Origin: Pseudomonadota bacterium
Lineage (GTDB): Bacteria; CALINM01
NCBI GenBank assembly: GCA_026415985.1
Contig: JAOAGA010000008.1
Location: 1-36,189 of the forward strand
DNA length: 36,189 bases
Direction: 5' to 3'
Each line of letters begins with the position of its first letter. The stretch's first letter is position 1. Shown here one piece after another: positions 33,259 to 36,189 of this stretch. A program made the translations under genes and the position numbers. The notes beneath the pieces are model-generated. The model was not told the DNA's origin and ran no database searches. It saw nothing but the letters and a program-made list of their open reading frames with translations.

Positions 33259-34842
33259 TTACCTGTTTTTCTTCCTGTGCTCTTTATATAATTTATACTC
33301 TATACTGTCAACAAGAGCCTGATAACTTGCCTCTATGATGTTTTGAGATACCCCAACGGTTCCCCATTTATCGTCTTTATCTCCCGATTCAATTAAAACA
33401 CGGACTCCTGCAGCAGTTCCTTTATCGGAGCTTAATACCCTTACCTTATAATCAAGCAGTTTCACATCTTTCAGTTCAGGATAAAATCTTTCCAATGCCT
33501 TTCTCAGTGCGTTATCAAGAGCGTTTACAGGACCATTACCTACTGCTGCTGTATGTTCGATATGACCACCCACTTTAATCATAACGGTTGCCTCAGCAAT
33601 AGGCATCTCACCCTCTTTTCTCTTCTCATCGATAACTCTAAAACCCATTAGCTCGAAATATTTTCTTCTCTGACCGATTGCTTCCATCATAAGCAGTTCG
33701 AAGGATGCCTCTGCTCCTTCAAACTGAAAGCCCTGTAACTCTAACTCCTTAAGTCTGTTGAGTATGTCTATCGTTACAGGATCTTTGCTGTCAAGGTCAA
33801 TATTGAACTCTTTCGCCTTGAAAAAGATGTTACTCTTTCCTGAGAGGTCCGATATCAGAATCCTTCTTCTGTTACCGACAAGCTCCGGTGGAATATGTTC
33901 ATAGGTGGAGGCGTTCTTTGTGATGGCGCTTACGTGAACCCCTCCCTTATGAGCAAAGGCACTTTCTCCCACGAAAGGCTGATTTTTTGGTGGTGGGAGA
34001 TTGGCTATCTCATATATATACCTTGCGGTTTCCTTCAATTTTTTTAACTTATCTTCCGTAAGGACAGGTATGTTGAGTTTAAGCTGGATAACGGGTATAA
34101 TTGACACAAGATTTGCATTACCGCACCGTTCTCCAAAACCATTGAAGGTCCCCTGAACCTGAATTGCACCGTTTTCAACAGCGGTAACGGAGTTTGAAAC
34201 CGCAAGCTCACAATCATTATGGCAATGAATCCCAAAAGGTATTTTAAACCGTTTTTTAAAATCATTTATTATCTTTGCTAAAATTGTCGGGATGGTTCCA
34301 CCGTTTGTATCACAAAGACATATAAGCTCAGCACCGCCATTAATAGCCGATTCTATGGTTTTAAAGGCGTATTCCGGGTTTGCTCTGTAGCCATCAAAAA
34401 AATGCTCGGCATCATAAATGACCTTTCTTCCCTTCTTCCTCAAGTAGCTGATTGATCCTTCTATGAGCTTTAAGTTATCATCAAGGCCAATCCTTAGCGC
34501 CTCTTTTACATGAAAATCCCAGGTTTTACCAAAAATAGTAATCCATTCCGTTTCTGCCTTTAAGAGGGTCTGAATGTTGGAATCTTTTTCGGGTTTGGTA
34601 TCGGGCTTTGCAGTGCTTCCAAAGGCAGAAATCTTGATATTTTTAAGATTGTATTTTTTAATCTCTCTGAAAAAATACATATCCTTAGGGTTTGATCCGG
34701 GCCATCCACCTTCAACATAGTCAATACCCAGCTCGTCTAATTTGAGGGCGATTCTTAACTTATCCTCCAAAGTGAAGGATACATCCTCACCCTGAGACCC
34801 GTCTCTTAAAGTCGTATCGTAGATAAAAACCTTTTTTTTCAT
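33259..34842 (-). CDS. cimA: (R)-citramalate synthase
   Basis: CimA condenses pyruvate and acetyl-CoA to (R)-citramalate, starting the threonine-independent route to isoleucine. The catalytic domain shows [50 protein letters not shown], the HxH metal pair in [14 protein letters not shown], and [17 protein letters not shown]. The [11 protein letters not shown] form and the 527-aa length distinguish CimA from 2-isopropylmalate synthase and homocitrate synthase. A C-terminal regulatory domain ([10 protein letters not shown] onward, with [21 protein letters not shown]) should give feedback control by isoleucine. It starts 2 nt after lysC, making an amino-acid operon, with the translation start overlapping the lysC end region closely. 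Confidence 0.93.
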   Translation of the reverse strand: MKKKVFIYDTTLRDGSQGEDVSFTLEDKLRIALKLDELGIDYVEGGWPGSNPKDMYFFREIKKYNLKNIKISAFGSTAKPDTKPEKDSNIQTLLKAETEWITIFGKTWDFHVKEALRIGLDDNLKLIEGSISYLRKKGRKVIYDAEHFFDGYRANPEYAFKTIESAINGGAELICLCDTNGGTIPTILAKIINDFKKRFKIPFGIHCHNDCELAVSNSVTAVENGAIQVQGTFNGFGERCGNANLVSIIPVIQLKLNIPVLTEDKLKKLKETARYIYEIANLPPPKNQPFVGESAFAHKGGVHVSAITKNASTYEHIPPELVGNRRRILISDLSGKSNIFFKAKEFNIDLDSKDPVTIDILNRLKELELQGFQFEGAEASFELLMMEAIGQRRKYFELMGFRVIDEKRKEGEMPIAEATVMIKVGGHIEHTAAVGNGPVNALDNALRKALERFYPELKDVKLLDYKVRVLSSDKGTAAGVRVLIESGDKDDKWGTVGVSQNIIEASYQALVDSIEYKLYKEHRKKNR

Positions 34843-34844
34843 GT

Positions 34845-36077
34845 TTATCCTTCTACTGTTGGCTCTTTGTCTAACTCAAAGGCGTCGTGCAGGACTCTTA
34901 CCGCTAACTCGGTGTATTTTTCATCTATTGCACAGGATATCTTAATTTCAGATGTGCTGATCATTAAAATGTTTATTCCTGCCTTCCCCAAAACCTCAAA
35001 CATTTTTGCTGCAACTCCTGAATGAGATCTCATTCCCAGTCCAACGATAGAGACTTTTGCTATGCTATCGTCTGACAAAACCTCTTTTACTCCCAGATCT
35101 TTCGCAATTTTCTCAATGAGAATTAAGGCCTTTTTTAAGTCCGATTTAGGAACGGTGAAGGTTAAATCAGTGGTGCCGTCTATGCTTGAGTTTTGTATTA
35201 TCATATCTACTACAATATTGCCTTTTGATATCTCTCCAAAAACCTGTGCAGCAATCCCGGGTCTATCAGGGACATTTACAAGGGTGATCCTTGCTTCATC
35301 TTTATTATAAGAAACACCGGAGACTACTACTTTTTCCATATCTTTATCCTCCTCGCATACTATAGTACCAGGTTCATCGGTAAAAGATGACCTTACATGG
35401 ACCGGAACCTTATATTTTTTAGCAAGTTCCACAGACCTTATCTGCAAGACCTTAGAGCCTAAACTTGCCAGTTCAAGCATCTCATCATAGGAAATCTTTT
35501 TTAGCTTTCTTGCCTTATTATAGATCCTCGGGTCTGTGGTATAAACCCCATCCACATCGGTATAAATATCACAGACATCTGCCTTTAAACCCGCTGCTAT
35601 TGCAACACCGGTTGTATCTGAACCACCTCTTCCTAAGGTGGTGATATTACCGTCTTTATCAACGCCCTGAAAGCCTGCAACAACGACTATATAGCCTTCA
35701 TCTAAATCCTTCAGAATGTTTCGGGATTCAACTTCGAGAATTCTTGCTTTTGTGAAGGCACTATCAGTTAGTATCTTTACCTGACTGCCCAGGTAAGATT
35801 TTGCCTTATATCCCAATTTTTTGAGGGTTATTGCAAGTAAGGCAACAGATACCTGCTCTCCGGTGGAAACCAGTACATCGAGCTCCCTTTCATCGGGGAG
35901 GTCTGTTATTGAATGAGCGAGGGCCAAAAGCCTGTTGGTCTCTCCTGCCATAGCAGAGACAACGACAACGACCTTGTTGCCCCGTTCATATTCTGCTATC
36001 GCCTTCCTTGCGACATTTTCAATCTTTTTAATATCTCCTACGGAAGTGCCACCAAATTTCTGAACAACCAAAGCCAT
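34845..36077 (-). CDS. lysC: Aspartate kinase
   Basis: Aspartokinase phosphorylates aspartate at the entrance to lysine, threonine, methionine and diaminopimelate synthesis. The 410-aa chain starts with [22 protein letters not shown] and has [56 protein letters not shown] and [27 protein letters not shown]. Two ACT domains follow, near residues 265-410 ([20 protein letters not shown] and [22 protein letters not shown]), indicating feedback inhibition by lysine or threonine. The ATG has a GGAGG site 7 nt upstream. cimA follows after 2 nt. Both enzymes feed branches of the aspartate and isoleucine families. Confidence 0.96.
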   Translation of the reverse strand: MALVVQKFGGTSVGDIKKIENVARKAIAEYERGNKVVVVVSAMAGETNRLLALAHSITDLPDERELDVLVSTGEQVSVALLAITLKKLGYKAKSYLGSQVKILTDSAFTKARILEVESRNILKDLDEGYIVVVAGFQGVDKDGNITTLGRGGSDTTGVAIAAGLKADVCDIYTDVDGVYTTDPRIYNKARKLKKISYDEMLELASLGSKVLQIRSVELAKKYKVPVHVRSSFTDEPGTIVCEEDKDMEKVVVSGVSYNKDEARITLVNVPDRPGIAAQVFGEISKGNIVVDMIIQNSSIDGTTDLTFTVPKSDLKKALILIEKIAKDLGVKEVLSDDSIAKVSIVGLGMRSHSGVAAKMFEVLGKAGINILMISTSEIKISCAIDEKYTELAVRVLHDAFELDKEPTVEG

Positions 36078-36117
36078 CTAAAAACCTCCACAAAAGTGTA
36101 AGCTAACAACTAATTAA

Positions 36118-36127
36118 TGAACGTTCA
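36118..36127. promoter_or_regulatory. 10-bp perfect palindrome upstream of lysC, possible operator
   Basis: TGAACGTTCA lies about 40 nt upstream of the lysC ATG in a 112-nt AT-rich leader. Weak promoter-like sequences (TTGCCT, 17 nt, TAAATT on the minus strand) precede it. It could be an operator, but a 10-bp palindrome is a modest signal and no second copy was noticed. Confidence 0.2.
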
Positions 36128-36189
36128 ACATTATCTTTGAAGTATTTTTCAATTTATTAAAATATAGCCTAAAAGGCAAGAAAAAAGTT

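Overview
This AT-rich, densely packed window looks like a chromosomal core region of an anaerobic, Gram-negative-type bacterium. Supporting signs are periplasmic and lipoprotein signals, an ExbB/ExbD/TonB-type complex, GmhA, futalosine-route menaquinone synthesis (MqnC), a B12-dependent ribonucleotide reductase, oxygen-sensitive radical SAM enzymes, and a siroheme/CcsA/HemA/HemC/CobA-HemD cluster. The style resembles Desulfobacterota ('Deltaproteobacteria') and neighbouring phyla. That placement is inference; there is no rRNA or ribosomal protein marker here. I saw no transposase, integrase, phage gene or CRISPR array. No gene-free stretch exceeds about 220 bases. The largest, 21352-21569, holds only AT-rich DNA with weak promoter-like sequence.

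Layout. (1) 3-1124: 3' part of an HdrD/TmcB-like iron-sulfur protein cut by the window edge. (2) 4812-1141, minus strand: a cation/Ca2+ antiporter, a patatin-like phospholipase, then queD-folE2-queE for the 7-deazaguanine (queuosine) precursor route. (3) 4906-9745, plus strand: tRNA-Arg(ACG), a HEAT-repeat protein 17 nt behind it, a geranylgeranyl-reductase-like flavoprotein and a very large GH13 enzyme. (4) 17889-9711, minus strand: a tight eight-gene operon of two small exported proteins, a 1234-aa TPR protein, a TPR lipoprotein, ExbB, two ExbD paralogues and an FHA-like/TM/TonB-like protein. Its composition recalls the Myxococcus Agl/Glt envelope machine. (5) 18075-19699: mqnC and an HD-domain hydrolase; then nrdJ on the minus strand. 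(6) 21570-33240, plus strand: an RpoS/RpoD-type sigma factor, apt, crcB, eno, an NrdG-like activase, gmhA, a deoxyhypusine-synthase-like gene, a PilZ-macro fusion, then a heme/siroheme/cytochrome c assembly operon. (7) 36077-33259, minus strand: lysC-cimA.

Most interesting points: the TPR/ExbBD/TonB-like operon, one of whose two ExbD proteins has Asn in place of the proton-carrying Asp; the apparent fusion of a PilZ (c-di-GMP) domain to a divergent macro (ADP-ribose type) domain, next to a DHS-like NAD-fold gene; and several operon-first genes whose -10 boxes sit only 6-9 nt upstream of ATG with no Shine-Dalgarno, suggesting leaderless or near-leaderless mRNAs. All functions below were assigned by reading motifs by eye, without database searches.
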